NCBI GenBank assembly: GCA_965198325.1
Contig: CBDAPE010000009.1
Location: 1-61,788 of the forward strand
Length of the DNA: 61,788 nucleotides
Direction of reading: 5' to 3'
Source: CBDAPE01 sp965198325
GTDB lineage: Bacteria > Pseudomonadota > Alphaproteobacteria > UBA828 > JAPUJA01
Part shown: positions 42,697 to 51,053 of the stretch, piece by piece
Layout: the number at the start of each line of letters is the position of its first letter
How positions within the stretch are numbered: position 1 is the first letter of the stretch
Program-made: the position numbers and the translations under genes
Notes under the pieces: model-generated
The model's input: the letters and a program-made list of their open reading frames with translations, nothing else
What the model was told of the DNA's origin: nothing
Database searches by the model: none

Positions 42697-43497
42697 TCAG
42701 AAATCCCGGCGCGGCCCCATCAGGGTGGTGCCGCCGTCGACGACGAGGGTTTGACCGGTGATGAACCGCGCCCGGTTCGAGGCCAGGAACACCACCGCGT
42801 TGCCCACGTCCCAGCCGGTTCCCTCGACGGCGAGCAGCGATGCCTTGCGTCGCCGTTCGCGCGCCTCGTCGCTCATCCCTTCGCCATAGACCAGCGGCGT
42901 GTACATCGCCCCTGGAGCGACGCAGTTCACCCGGATGCCGTCGGCGGCGTGATCGACCGCCATCGAGCGGGTCAGCGCGATAACCGCACCCTTGGAGACC
43001 GAATAGGCAGTCAGGCCCCGGGGGCGGAGCGCGGAGATCGACGAGACATTGACGATGGCGCCGCCGTCGTTCTCGATCATGGCCGGAATCGCATGCTTCG
43101 AGACCAGCATCATCGAGGTCACGTTGATCCTCATCACCCGCTCCCATTCGGACTCGGTCTCGTCGACCACCGTGCCCGCGCTCGATATGACGCCCACGTT
43201 GTTGTCGAGGATGTCGAGCCGGCCGAATTGGGTGAGCGCTTCTTCCACCATGGCTGCGCAATCGGCCTCTTTCGTCACGTCCGCGGCGAAGGCCGTCGCC
43301 GTGCCGCCGTCCTCGCGGATCATGGCGACCGTGCGGGACGCCGTTTCCGGCTCGCGATCGACCACGAAAACTTTCACACCGGCCCGAGCAAGCAGGATGG
43401 CCGCGGCCCGGCCGTTGCCGGTGCCTTCGCCAAGCGCGCCACCGCCGGTCACGATCGCAACCTTGCCGCTCAGGCCGGGGTCGTCGGGGTTGTCCAT
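42697..43497 (-). CDS. SDR-family oxidoreductase
   Basis: A 266-residue short-chain dehydrogenase/reductase. The cofactor motif is VTGGGALGEGTGNGRAAAI (a glycine-rich variant of TGxxxGxG), with NNVGV. The catalytic Ser lies in IVNVSSISALRPRG, with Tyr and Lys in YSVSKGAV. The C-terminal segment FITGQTLVVDGGTTLMG is typical of classical SDRs. Start ATG 43497 with GGGAGGAGACCCGA upstream. It is the downstream member of a minus-strand run (Rieske, CMD, cyclase, SDR). Confidence 0.87.
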   Translation of the reverse strand: MDNPDDPGLSGKVAIVTGGGALGEGTGNGRAAAILLARAGVKVFVVDREPETASRTVAMIREDGGTATAFAADVTKEADCAAMVEEALTQFGRLDILDNNVGVISSAGTVVDETESEWERVMRINVTSMMLVSKHAIPAMIENDGGAIVNVSSISALRPRGLTAYSVSKGAVIALTRSMAVDHAADGIRVNCVAPGAMYTPLVYGEGMSDEARERRRKASLLAVEGTGWDVGNAVVFLASNRARFITGQTLVVDGGTTLMGPRRDF

Positions 43498-43526
43498 TCG
43501 GGTCTCCTCCCTATCGCCCGCCGCGT

Positions 43527-44264
43527 TCAGGCGCCTTGCGGGCGCGCGACGATGCGGGCCGGTGCGCCGTCCGAGCCCGCGATGTTGAGCGCCATCACCA
43601 TGACGTCGACCCGCAGGCCGCGTAAGGCGGCAAGATTGGTGATGTGTTCGGCAATCAGGGTGCCCGCGCCCAGCAGGACGTGATGGACCGGCCAGTCGAA
43701 TCCCGGCGGCCGGTGCTTCGCGGCGAGGTCGGGCGTGCTGCAATCGATCCCGACCAGCTTCGCGCCGTGATCGACAAGCCACCGGGCAGCCTCCGGGCTT
43801 AGCTCGGGGTGATCCTCGTAGCGCTCTGTGTTCACATGGCGCGCCCAGCCGGTATCGAGCAGCACGATATCGCCCGGTTCCATCGCTGGCGTCGCCGCGT
43901 CAAGGTGGCGCGGCTCAATCACGTCCAGCGGTCCGACATCGACGGGCCAGACGACACCCGGCCCGTATAACCGGTCGAGCGGAATGCCGTCGATCGACGG
44001 CCCGTCGGCGATGAAACGGCACGGCGCATCGATATGGGTGCCGTGGTGGCAGACCATGTGGATCTCGGTCAGATTCAGCGGATCGTCGGGCATGGACATG
44101 ATCCGGCGGATCTGCGGCTGCGGAAAAAACGGCGCGCGGGAGAGCTCCTCAGTTACGGGGTGCGACAGGTCGATCCAGGCGGCGTCCGATGTCGACAGGC
44201 ACGGCACGGGCAGGTCGGGCCAGCCCTGCCAGCCCGTCCGCTTGTAATCGACCGGTTCGCACAT
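43527..44264 (-). CDS. Cyclase family protein (kynurenine-formamidase-like)
   Basis: A 245-residue metal-dependent hydrolase. The HxGTHxDxP motif appears as MVCHHGTHIDAPCRF. Other conserved pieces are IDLSHPVTEEL at the start and PGDIVLLDTGWARHV. The family includes bacterial kynurenine formamidase and isatin hydrolase, which cleave amide bonds of aromatic substrates. It is immediately upstream of the SDR in the same operon; the substrate is unknown. Confidence 0.85.
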   Translation of the reverse strand: MCEPVDYKRTGWQGWPDLPVPCLSTSDAAWIDLSHPVTEELSRAPFFPQPQIRRIMSMPDDPLNLTEIHMVCHHGTHIDAPCRFIADGPSIDGIPLDRLYGPGVVWPVDVGPLDVIEPRHLDAATPAMEPGDIVLLDTGWARHVNTERYEDHPELSPEAARWLVDHGAKLVGIDCSTPDLAAKHRPPGFDWPVHHVLLGAGTLIAEHITNLAALRGLRVDVMVMALNIAGSDGAPARIVARPQGA

Positions 44265-44295
44265 TGGCGCCGGCCCCGCGGCGACCGGGGCCGAC

Positions 44296-44685
44296 CTAGC
44301 CCTGACCCTCGAATTCCGCGTACATCCGGTCCGCGATCCGGAAGCTGTCGATGGCCGCGGGCCAGCCACAATAGGCGGCACACTGGAGCAGGATCTCCTT
44401 GGTCTCCTCCTTGGTCACGCCGTTATTGATCGCGCCGCGCATATGAATTTCGAACTCGTGGGGCCGGTTCAGTGCCGTCAACATCGCGAGGTTGAGCATG
44501 CTGCGGGTCTTCAGATCCAGTCCAGGCCGGGTCCAGACCGTGCCCCACGCGCCCTCGGTGACCATGACCTGCTGTTCCTCGGTCAGCGAATTGCCCTTGG
44601 CGCGCTCGAGCGCGCGGTCGACATACTCGTCGCCCAAGACCCTGCGGCGGATCTTGAGGCCCTCTTCATAGCGTTCCGAAGCCAT
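44296..44685 (-). CDS. Carboxymuconolactone decarboxylase-family protein
   Basis: A 129-residue all-helical protein: YEEGLKIRRRVLGDEYVDRA, DLKTRSMLNLAMLTALNRPH, EFEIHMRGAINNGVTKEETK and EILLQCAAYCGWPAAIDSFR, closely matching PcaC-type 4-carboxymuconolactone decarboxylase layout. Many relatives have other roles, so PcaC activity is not assumed. Start ATG 44685. It sits between a Rieske oxygenase gene and the cyclase in one minus-strand transcription unit, suggesting aromatic or lactone chemistry. Confidence 0.83.
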   Translation of the reverse strand: MASERYEEGLKIRRRVLGDEYVDRALERAKGNSLTEEQQVMVTEGAWGTVWTRPGLDLKTRSMLNLAMLTALNRPHEFEIHMRGAINNGVTKEETKEILLQCAAYCGWPAAIDSFRIADRMYAEFEGQG

Positions 44686-44790
44686 TGCATCCTCCCCTTG
44701 GTGACACGGTGCGGTGAACGGTATCTCGTGTTCCATCATACAGGCTCACCGCCCGGAAATCGCCCCCGATTGCAGGCCGGGCGGAGCCGC

Positions 44791-45936
44791 TCAGTTCTCG
44801 CTGACGGCGCCGACTACGAGTTTGTGGAACCGCTCGACACAGCTTTCCCAGTGGGGCGACATGACGCCGCCGTCTTCGGTGACGGGGGACGCCCGGCCTC
44901 TTTGGGCCCGTTCGACGATCGCCCGATCCTCGTCCATCACCCGGGCAATAAGATCGTGCCAGCTCCGAACCAGAACGGGATCGTCGGCCACGTGACCGTA
45001 GCGGTAGATGTCGACTTGTTGGCGCGTCCGGTCGGGTGCCTCGGGTACCACGAGCACGGTCGCGGCCACGTCGTCATAAGTATGGAGCGCGAAATTGGGG
45101 AACAAGTTGAGGTAATAGGCGTTGGTCTCCAAATGCTCGGGCTCGCCGCGCGATGCGGCGGCGCCCTCCGGCGAGGCCGAGCCTGCGAGCGCCATGCCGG
45201 AGCCGGTGCACATCCCGTCGACGACCAAATAATGATCTGCCAGTGGCTGGCCCGCAGTCGTCTCGGGGTGAATGACGGGGACGTGATAGGGCTCCATGTA
45301 GTTCTCGATGATCAGCTTCCAGTTGCCGTCCACGCGCCCCACATCGACCCGGGAAACAAAGACGAGACTTTCCAGATCGTAGGCACCCAGATGCTTGGTC
45401 ATGGTCGCGATCCAGGCGTCGAACGGCGTCGCGGAGCCGTCGAGGTTGACGAAGATCCAGTCGAGCCAGCGCTCGCAGTCCACTGGCACGAGCCCGTTGG
45501 CCTCCCGCTTGAAGCCCGGCGCGTCATGCTGGTTGTAACCGCCAAAATGAGGGCTCGCGCGCAACGAGCCATCGAGACGGTAGTCCCAGGCGTGATAGGG
45601 GCAGGTGAGTGTCTTCCTCGCTTTCGCCGGGGCGTCGTAGAGTTGGGTTCCGCGATGGCGGCAGACATTGTGAAACGCGTTGATCCCGCCGCTCGTATCG
45701 CGCACCAGGAGGATGGGCAGGCCGGCCACTGTAACGGGATAGACGTCGCCCGGCTCCGGGATATCGTGGGCAAAGCCGATGAAGGTCCAGCCACGCGCGA
45801 ACAGGCGCTCGTTCTCAAGCCTGTAGAAATCGTCGCTGACATAGGCCGCGCGCGGCAAGCCGTGGGAAACCCCGGTCGGCGGCCACAGGCCCTCGAGCGT
45901 GGCCCGGTCGATGATGTCGTCGAGCGTTGCCGTCAA
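44791..45936 (-). CDS. Rieske non-haem iron oxygenase alpha subunit, fourth
   Basis: A 381-residue oxygenase. The Rieske ligands are CRHRGTQLYD...LTCPYHAWDY, and the iron site is NYMEPYHVPVIH. The C-terminal ELVK-type end is FHKLVVGAVSEN. It is the first gene of the minus-strand run that continues with CMD, cyclase and SDR, so it may start an aromatic or amine degradation route of its own. No ferredoxin or reductase gene accompanies it. It differs from the other three Rieske proteins in the window. Confidence 0.87.
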   Translation of the reverse strand: MTATLDDIIDRATLEGLWPPTGVSHGLPRAAYVSDDFYRLENERLFARGWTFIGFAHDIPEPGDVYPVTVAGLPILLVRDTSGGINAFHNVCRHRGTQLYDAPAKARKTLTCPYHAWDYRLDGSLRASPHFGGYNQHDAPGFKREANGLVPVDCERWLDWIFVNLDGSATPFDAWIATMTKHLGAYDLESLVFVSRVDVGRVDGNWKLIIENYMEPYHVPVIHPETTAGQPLADHYLVVDGMCTGSGMALAGSASPEGAAASRGEPEHLETNAYYLNLFPNFALHTYDDVAATVLVVPEAPDRTRQQVDIYRYGHVADDPVLVRSWHDLIARVMDEDRAIVERAQRGRASPVTEDGGVMSPHWESCVERFHKLVVGAVSEN

Positions 45937-46085
45937 GGCTCACTCCCCGTCGGCGTCGAACACCAGGGGCGCACCGCGCCGCGCGGAAACATTGCTGACC
46001 CTGTTCCAATCCTACTAAGATCGGTGATGAAAATCGATACCCGTTCGACAGGACGCGGATCGAAACTACGGGGAGTATGATCGCC

Positions 46086-46499
46086 ATGACGACGAAAGAG
46101 AACCTCGCCCTGGTCGAGGAGTGGTTTCGCCATTTCCAGGACGGCAACGACGAGGCCCTGCACGGGCTGCAAACCGACGATATCGTCTGGGACGTACTCT
46201 CGGGCGCGTCCGAGGGCATCGTGCCCTGGCTCGGCGAGTTCCACGGCCGCGCGGGCGTGGGCGAGTGTCTCGAGAAGTTCCGGGCGGCGGTGGATGTGGA
46301 GGAATTCGAGGTCCGCGCGCTGTTGTCCGACGACGGTCACGTGGCGTCCATCGGCTGGGCGCGGTTCACCGCCAAACCCAGCGGCACGGTCTTCGAGATG
46401 AACTTCGTCGAGTATTTTCATTTCCGGGACGGCAAGATCAGCTATATCCCCGTCTTCGGCGACACGGCGCTCGCCAACAAGGTGTTCAGCGGCGGCTGA
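46086..46499 (+). CDS. SnoaL/NTF2-like protein
   Basis: A 137-residue alpha+beta-barrel protein: TKENLALVEEWFRHFQDGND, DDIVWDVLSG, HGRAGVGECLEKFRAAVDVE and MNFVEYFHFRDGKISYIPVF are typical of SnoaL-like nuclear transport factor 2 folds. Roles range from polyketide cyclase to isomerase. The ATG at 46086 is preferred to 46077 because GGGGAG would be too close to the latter. It is divergent from the Rieske gene at 44791 and convergent with the cupin gene. Confidence 0.78.
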   Translation: MTTKENLALVEEWFRHFQDGNDEALHGLQTDDIVWDVLSGASEGIVPWLGEFHGRAGVGECLEKFRAAVDVEEFEVRALLSDDGHVASIGWARFTAKPSGTVFEMNFVEYFHFRDGKISYIPVFGDTALANKVFSGG

Positions 46500-46650
46500 G
46501 CCGCGCGCCGGACGCGCGCCGCCACCGGCCGGGCGGCCCCGCTGGTCGAACCCGCCCTCGCGCCGGCGACCGGGTGTCGCATCCGTGCGCCGACCGGGGT
46601 TGCCGGGCCAGAACGTCTTCCCGCAGGCCCGGCGCGGCCTCCATCCTGGC

Positions 46651-47172
46651 TCAGCGCACGAAACGGGTCACATAGTCGGCGCCGAGCCCGACGGCCTCGA
46701 AATGGGCGCGACACATTTCGATCCGGGTGAACACGTCCGCATAACCCGTCTGAATGCCGTCCGCGTCCACATAGATCATGCCGCCGGCGACGTGAAAGAA
46801 GGTGATCATTTCCGTGACGTCATCGGGCACGACGAGAGTATGGGTCACGCCCGGCGGCTCGTAGACATAGCCGCCCGCTTCGGCGACCCAGTCATGCTCC
46901 AGATAATGCCAGCGTCCTTTGAGCACGAAGCCGTGCACCGGCGCGAGGTGCCGGTGGCGGCTGAGCACCCTCGAGCGGCGCACCTTCAGGAGCGCCGTGT
47001 AGTAGCCCTGGGACGCGCTGAAGCAGAGCGGCCGGTACCACACGTCGGGCTTCTGGAGCACCCAGTGGCGCTCGTCCTCGGCCGCCGCGTCCGGGATCAC
47101 GATGTCGGCCGCGATGTCGGTGGGGAAGGGGTGCCGATAGGGGATTCGGTCGTCGCTGGACGTCGTCGTCAT
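46651..47172 (-). CDS. Cupin, 2,4'-dihydroxyacetophenone dioxygenase-like
   Basis: A 173-residue single cupin. WVLQKPDVWYRPLCFSASQG is followed by the metal-binding motif RHRHLAPVHGFVLKGRWHYLEHDW and the second motif YVYEPPGVTHTLVVPDD, so His ligands are present. The length and motifs match the 2,4'-dihydroxyacetophenone dioxygenase family, which cleaves C-C bonds; the real substrate is open. Start ATG 47172 (MTTTSSDD); an upstream ATG at 47193 is less likely. It is divergent from doeA. Confidence 0.75.
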   Translation of the reverse strand: MTTTSSDDRIPYRHPFPTDIAADIVIPDAAAEDERHWVLQKPDVWYRPLCFSASQGYYTALLKVRRSRVLSRHRHLAPVHGFVLKGRWHYLEHDWVAEAGGYVYEPPGVTHTLVVPDDVTEMITFFHVAGGMIYVDADGIQTGYADVFTRIEMCRAHFEAVGLGADYVTRFVR

Positions 47173-47320
47173 CGTCTCGGCCTTTCGTCGCACGAGAGAA
47201 GGAGCTTGGCGCGAGCATAGGTCTCGCGTGGCGGCGTGTCACTCGACGGAGCCTGCGAAGCGATCTTTGTCCGGCGCACGCCGCCGGGTAATATGGCGTG
47301 TCCGCCGATGAGGATCGACC

Positions 47321-48502
47321 ATGGCCAATGAACACCCCCGCTTCAGCAATGCGGAATACGCCGTGCGCATCGCGAAGACCCGCGCGGCCATGGACGCGAA
47401 GGGGATCGACCTGCTGATCGCCAGCGATCCGTCCAACATGGCCTGGCTGACCGGTTACGGCGGCTGGTCGTTCTATGTCCATCAGGGCGTTCTCCTGACA
47501 GGCGACGGCGATCCGGTCTGGTGGGGGCGGGGGATGGACGGCCAGGGCGCGAAGCGGACGGTCTTCATGGCCGACGACCGGATCGAGGGCTATCCCGACA
47601 ACTACGTCCAGTCCACCGAGCGCCACCCCATGGACCATCTCTCGAGGCTTATCGAGACGAAGGGCTGGGGGCGCGCGGCGATCGGCGTCGAGATGGACAA
47701 TTATTATTTCAGCGCCGCAGCGTTCGCTTCGCTCTCCCGCAACCTGCCGAATGCGTCGTTCGTGGACGCGACCGGCGTGGTCAACTGGCAGCGCCTCGTC
47801 AAGTCGCCCGCCGAGATCGCATACATGCGCGTCGCCGCGCGCATCGTCGAGGCCATGCACGCGCGGATCTTCGACGTCATCGAGCCGGGCCTGCCGACCA
47901 ACCAGCTCGTCGCCGAAATCCAGGAAGTCGGAACCCGCGGCGTCGACGGCCATGGCGGCGATTATCCCGCGTTCGCGCCTATGCTGGGATCGGGCGCCGA
48001 CGCCTCCGCCCCCCACCTGACCTGGGACGACCGGCCCCTGAAAGCGGACGAGGGTACCTTCTTCGAGATTGCCGGCTGCTACCGGCGCTATCACTGCCCG
48101 CTTTCGCGCACGGTATATCTGGGTAAGCCGCCCCAGGCGTGGCGGGACGCGGAGGTCGCCCTGCTCGACGGCGTCGAGGCCGCGCTCGACGCGATGCGCC
48201 CGGGCAACACTTGCGAAAGCGTTGAAGCCGCCTGGCGGAGCGGAATCGAGAAACACGGCTTCAAGAAGGAGAGCCGCTGCGGTTATTCGATCGGGCTGTC
48301 CTATCCGCCCGACTGGGGTGAGCGGACCATCAGCCTGCGGCCCGGGGATACCACTGAGCTGGCGCCCGACATGGCGATTCACCTGATGCCCGGGCTGTGG
48401 CTCGATGACTGGGGGATCGAGATTACCGAAAGCGTGCGGATTACCGAGACCGGCGTGGAGATCTTGTGCAGCGTTCCGCGCAAACTTCTGGTGAAGGACT
48501 AG
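47321..48502 (+). CDS. doeA: Ectoine hydrolase
   Basis: A 393-residue M24-family enzyme that opens the ectoine ring to N-alpha-acetyl-L-2,4-diaminobutyrate. It closely matches DoeA/EutD: GIDLLIASDPSNMAWLTGYG, GWSFYVHQGVLL, YVQSTERHPMDHLSRLIETK, GVEMDNYYFSAAAFASLSRN, SGADASAPHLTWDDRPLKAD and GLSYPPDWGERTISLRPGDT. The canonical M24 Asp ligands are replaced by EIAGCYRRYHCPLSRT, which is usual for this subfamily. Start ATG 47321 with GAGGATCGACC. It is followed after 12 bases by doeB. No ectoine transporter or doeC/doeD was found in the window. Confidence 0.93.
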   Translation: MANEHPRFSNAEYAVRIAKTRAAMDAKGIDLLIASDPSNMAWLTGYGGWSFYVHQGVLLTGDGDPVWWGRGMDGQGAKRTVFMADDRIEGYPDNYVQSTERHPMDHLSRLIETKGWGRAAIGVEMDNYYFSAAAFASLSRNLPNASFVDATGVVNWQRLVKSPAEIAYMRVAARIVEAMHARIFDVIEPGLPTNQLVAEIQEVGTRGVDGHGGDYPAFAPMLGSGADASAPHLTWDDRPLKADEGTFFEIAGCYRRYHCPLSRTVYLGKPPQAWRDAEVALLDGVEAALDAMRPGNTCESVEAAWRSGIEKHGFKKESRCGYSIGLSYPPDWGERTISLRPGDTTELAPDMAIHLMPGLWLDDWGIEITESVRITETGVEILCSVPRKLLVKD

Positions 48503-48514
48503 GCGGCGGGTGCC

Positions 48515-49528
48515 ATGACTCCGGACACGACGCTCCCGCCCAGCCCGATCACGCCGAGCGTCGATCTCGAGGCCGACGGCGTTCAGCACGGCCATCTGCG
48601 CCTGCCGTGGTCCCGGGACGACTCCGCCTGGGGCTCGCTGCTGATTCCGATCGCGGTGATCGCGAACGGCAATGGCCCGACGGCGCTGCTGACCGGTGAT
48701 AATCACGGTGACGAGTTCGAGGGCCCGATCGCGCTCCACAAACTCGCCCGAAGCCTCGATGCGACGCGCATCGCAGGCCGGGTCGTTATTCTGCCCGCGC
48801 TCAACGTTCCGGCGCTCCGGGCGGGCACGCGGACCTCGCCGATCGACGGCGGCAACATGAACCGCGCCTTTCCCGGCCGACCCGACGGCACCCTCACCGA
48901 GAAGATCGCGGATTACGTTCAGCGCCACCTGCTGCCGGTCGCCGACCTCATTACCGATATCCATTCCGGGGGCCGGACCCTCGAATTTGTGCCTTTTGCC
49001 GCCACTCACGTGCTTGACGACAAGGGGCACGAGACCCGTTGCCGGGCGGCACGGGATGCGTTTTGCGCCCCCTATAGCGTGTCGATGCTCGAAATCGACG
49101 CTGTAGGCATGATCGATACGGAAGCGGAAGCGATGGGCAAGACCTTCGTGACCACCGAACTCGCGGGCGGTGGCACGACCCGGCCGGACACAATTGCCAT
49201 CGCCGAGCGAGGTTTGCGCAACCTGTTGACCCATATGGGTATTTTAGATGATACCCCTGAGACGGTGCCTTCGGTCGAGCTTGCCATGCCCGACGAGAGC
49301 TGCTTCGCCTTCGCCGAACACGCCGGCCTGATCGAGCCCTGTGTCGGCCTGGGTGAGAGCGTCGGGGCGGGTGAGGTCATCGCCCGGGTCCACAGCCTCG
49401 GGCGCACCGGAACGGCGCCTGCGGAATACCGTGCGGCCCGGGCCGGCCTGCTCATCGGCCGCCATTATCCCGGACTCATCCAGCCCGGTGATTTCCTGGC
49501 GACGATCGCGGACGTCGTGACTCCCTAG
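48515..49528 (+). CDS. doeB: N-alpha-acetyl-L-2,4-diaminobutyrate deacetylase
   Basis: A 337-residue zinc-dependent deacetylase of the succinylglutamate desuccinylase/aspartoacylase family. Zinc ligands are in LLTGDNHGDEFEGPIALHKL (H-x2-E type) and the later His in LITDIHSGGRTLEFVPFAAT. GNMNRAFPGRPDGTLTEKIA is also typical. It completes conversion of ectoine to 2,4-diaminobutyrate after DoeA. Its stop overlaps the stop of the convergent eutA gene by four bases, and its start is 12 bases after doeA. Confidence 0.92.
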   Translation: MTPDTTLPPSPITPSVDLEADGVQHGHLRLPWSRDDSAWGSLLIPIAVIANGNGPTALLTGDNHGDEFEGPIALHKLARSLDATRIAGRVVILPALNVPALRAGTRTSPIDGGNMNRAFPGRPDGTLTEKIADYVQRHLLPVADLITDIHSGGRTLEFVPFAATHVLDDKGHETRCRAARDAFCAPYSVSMLEIDAVGMIDTEAEAMGKTFVTTELAGGGTTRPDTIAIAERGLRNLLTHMGILDDTPETVPSVELAMPDESCFAFAEHAGLIEPCVGLGESVGAGEVIARVHSLGRTGTAPAEYRAARAGLLIGRHYPGLIQPGDFLATIADVVTP

Positions 49529-50289
49529 AGCGTCAGCAGCCGTCCAAACCCTTCGATCGGCTCGGCGTAGCCGCTCTGGCGCAGAGTATCCCAGAACAGG
49601 CACTGGTTGCTGGAGAAGACCGGGCGGTCGAGATCGGCTTCGAGGCTCTCGATGACGGATACGGCCTGGAGCGCTGTGCAGGAAATGAACAGCGCGTCGG
49701 CGTCGTCCGCGCAACAGTCACGCGCCGCGCGGCGGATCGCTACACCCGAGACCCGGCCCATGTCGATGTCGCTCTCGAGCCCGAAGCTCGCGATGTTGAG
49801 TACCGTAATGCCGTTGTCTTCGAGAAAGCCGCGCATGGGCTGGTTCACGCTGTCGATGTAGGGCGTCAGCATCGAGACGCGCTTGACGCCAAACTGCTCG
49901 AAGGCGCGAAGGGCTGCGGTTATGGGGGTGGTGACCGGCACGCCGGGCCGGCCCTCGTTGATCCGGGCGGCAACCTCGTCGTAGCCCAATGCGATGGTTC
50001 CCGAGGTGCAGCCGTAGGCGATCACGTTCAGATCGTGGCCCGCGGCGATGGTAGCTGCGCGCGCCGCCATTTGGGGGCCCAGCGTGCGCAGGTTCTCGAT
50101 GGTTGTCGGATTGGTCACCGTGACCCGCGCGGTATGGAAAATCGCACCGTCCGGCAGCATGCGGTGAAAATCGCCCTCGATGGTCACGTCCGTCGAGAGC
50201 GCGACGAGCCCGAGCCGGTGGCGAACCGGCGCTTCGCCGAAGATGTCGGTGTCGGCGATCAACTCCGTGGTGACGGCTTTCGCGTCCAT
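49525..50289 (-). CDS. eutA: EutA-like Asp/Glu racemase (maleate isomerase-type)
   Basis: A 254-residue protein with two active-site cysteines of the Asp/Glu/hydantoin racemase superfamily: DLNVIAYGCTSGTIALGYDE and DADALFISCTALQAVSVIES. It also has RVSMLTPYIDSVNQPMRGFL and SSNQCLFWDTLRQSG. It matches EutA of ectoine-utilisation clusters, which may act on diaminobutyrate stereochemistry; that role is inferred in the literature I recall. Start ATG 50289 (MDAKAVTTE). Convergent with doeB. EutB and EutC partners are absent here. Confidence 0.8.
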   Translation of the reverse strand: MDAKAVTTELIADTDIFGEAPVRHRLGLVALSTDVTIEGDFHRMLPDGAIFHTARVTVTNPTTIENLRTLGPQMAARAATIAAGHDLNVIAYGCTSGTIALGYDEVAARINEGRPGVPVTTPITAALRAFEQFGVKRVSMLTPYIDSVNQPMRGFLEDNGITVLNIASFGLESDIDMGRVSGVAIRRAARDCCADDADALFISCTALQAVSVIESLEADLDRPVFSSNQCLFWDTLRQSGYAEPIEGFGRLLTL

Positions 50290-50410
50290 GCTGCACTCCC
50301 CGCAAGGCGTATTACCGGCTTGCGCTATAGTCTCGAAGGCCCCCGTCCAATGCAAGCGGCAGACGCGCGGGGCATGCGAAGTCGCAACTCTCGCGGGTAG
50401 GAGCATCGGA

Positions 50411-51013
50411 ATGGATCAGGAAACCGTCGAGGTCATCGACGCCGCGGCGTCGAACGAGCCGGTGACGGCCGTCATCGTGCGCACGGTCAAGCCCGGCAAG
50501 GAAGCGGCCTTCGAGGCCTGGACCAAGGAAATTGCCGACGCGCACGTGCAGTTCGGCGGTTATCAAGGGGCGACGGTCATTCGCCCGCGTGCTCCCGGGA
50601 GCTCCGAATACCTGGTGCTGGTCCGATTCGAAAACTGCGAAGCGCTGACCCGCTGGCACGCATCGCCGGAATTCAAGGTGCTGATAGAGAAATCGAAGGC
50701 ACTCGCCGATATTCGCGAGCATGGTGTCCAGACCGGCATGGAGACCTGGTTCAGTCTGCCGGGCCAAACCATGCCCGCGCCACCGCCACGCTACAAGATG
50801 GCAATAACCGCCTTCCTGGCGATTTTTCCCCTTGTAATCGCCGTAGCTTACGGTCTCGGCTGGGCCCTCGTCCCGCTTCCCCTGCCGGTCCAGATTTTGA
50901 TCCAGAGCGCAATTCTGACGCCCCTGATGACGTGGCTGTCCATGCCCTTGCTCACGCGACTTCTCTGGTCGTGGCTCTATCCAGGCGTGCCAAGGCCGTC
51001 CACGGTGGAATGA
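50411..51013 (+). CDS. ABM-domain membrane protein
   Basis: A 200-residue protein. Residues ~15-110 form an antibiotic-biosynthesis-monooxygenase-type domain (VTAVIVRTVKPGKEAAFEAW, GYQGATVIRPRAPGSSEYLV, RWHASPEFKVLIEKSKALAD). The C-terminal ~75 residues hold two or more transmembrane helices (MAITAFLAIFPLVIAVAYGL, ILTPLMTWLSMPLLTRLLWS). This ABM-plus-membrane arrangement is known from several proteobacterial proteins without a fixed function. Start ATG 50411 after GTAGGAGCATCGGA. The next gene, a histidine kinase, follows after 40 bases. Confidence 0.8.
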   Translation: MDQETVEVIDAAASNEPVTAVIVRTVKPGKEAAFEAWTKEIADAHVQFGGYQGATVIRPRAPGSSEYLVLVRFENCEALTRWHASPEFKVLIEKSKALADIREHGVQTGMETWFSLPGQTMPAPPPRYKMAITAFLAIFPLVIAVAYGLGWALVPLPLPVQILIQSAILTPLMTWLSMPLLTRLLWSWLYPGVPRPSTVE

Positions 51014-51053
51014 CGTGCAAGGAGGGTGAATCGAGAGTAGATTCGCGGTCGAA

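Noticed and set aside
46892..49234. A 780-codon open frame on the minus strand across doeA and doeB
   Set aside because: It is antisense to two strongly recognised genes and has the His/Gly/Arg/Asp-rich composition of a mirror frame in high-GC DNA, with no domain motifs.
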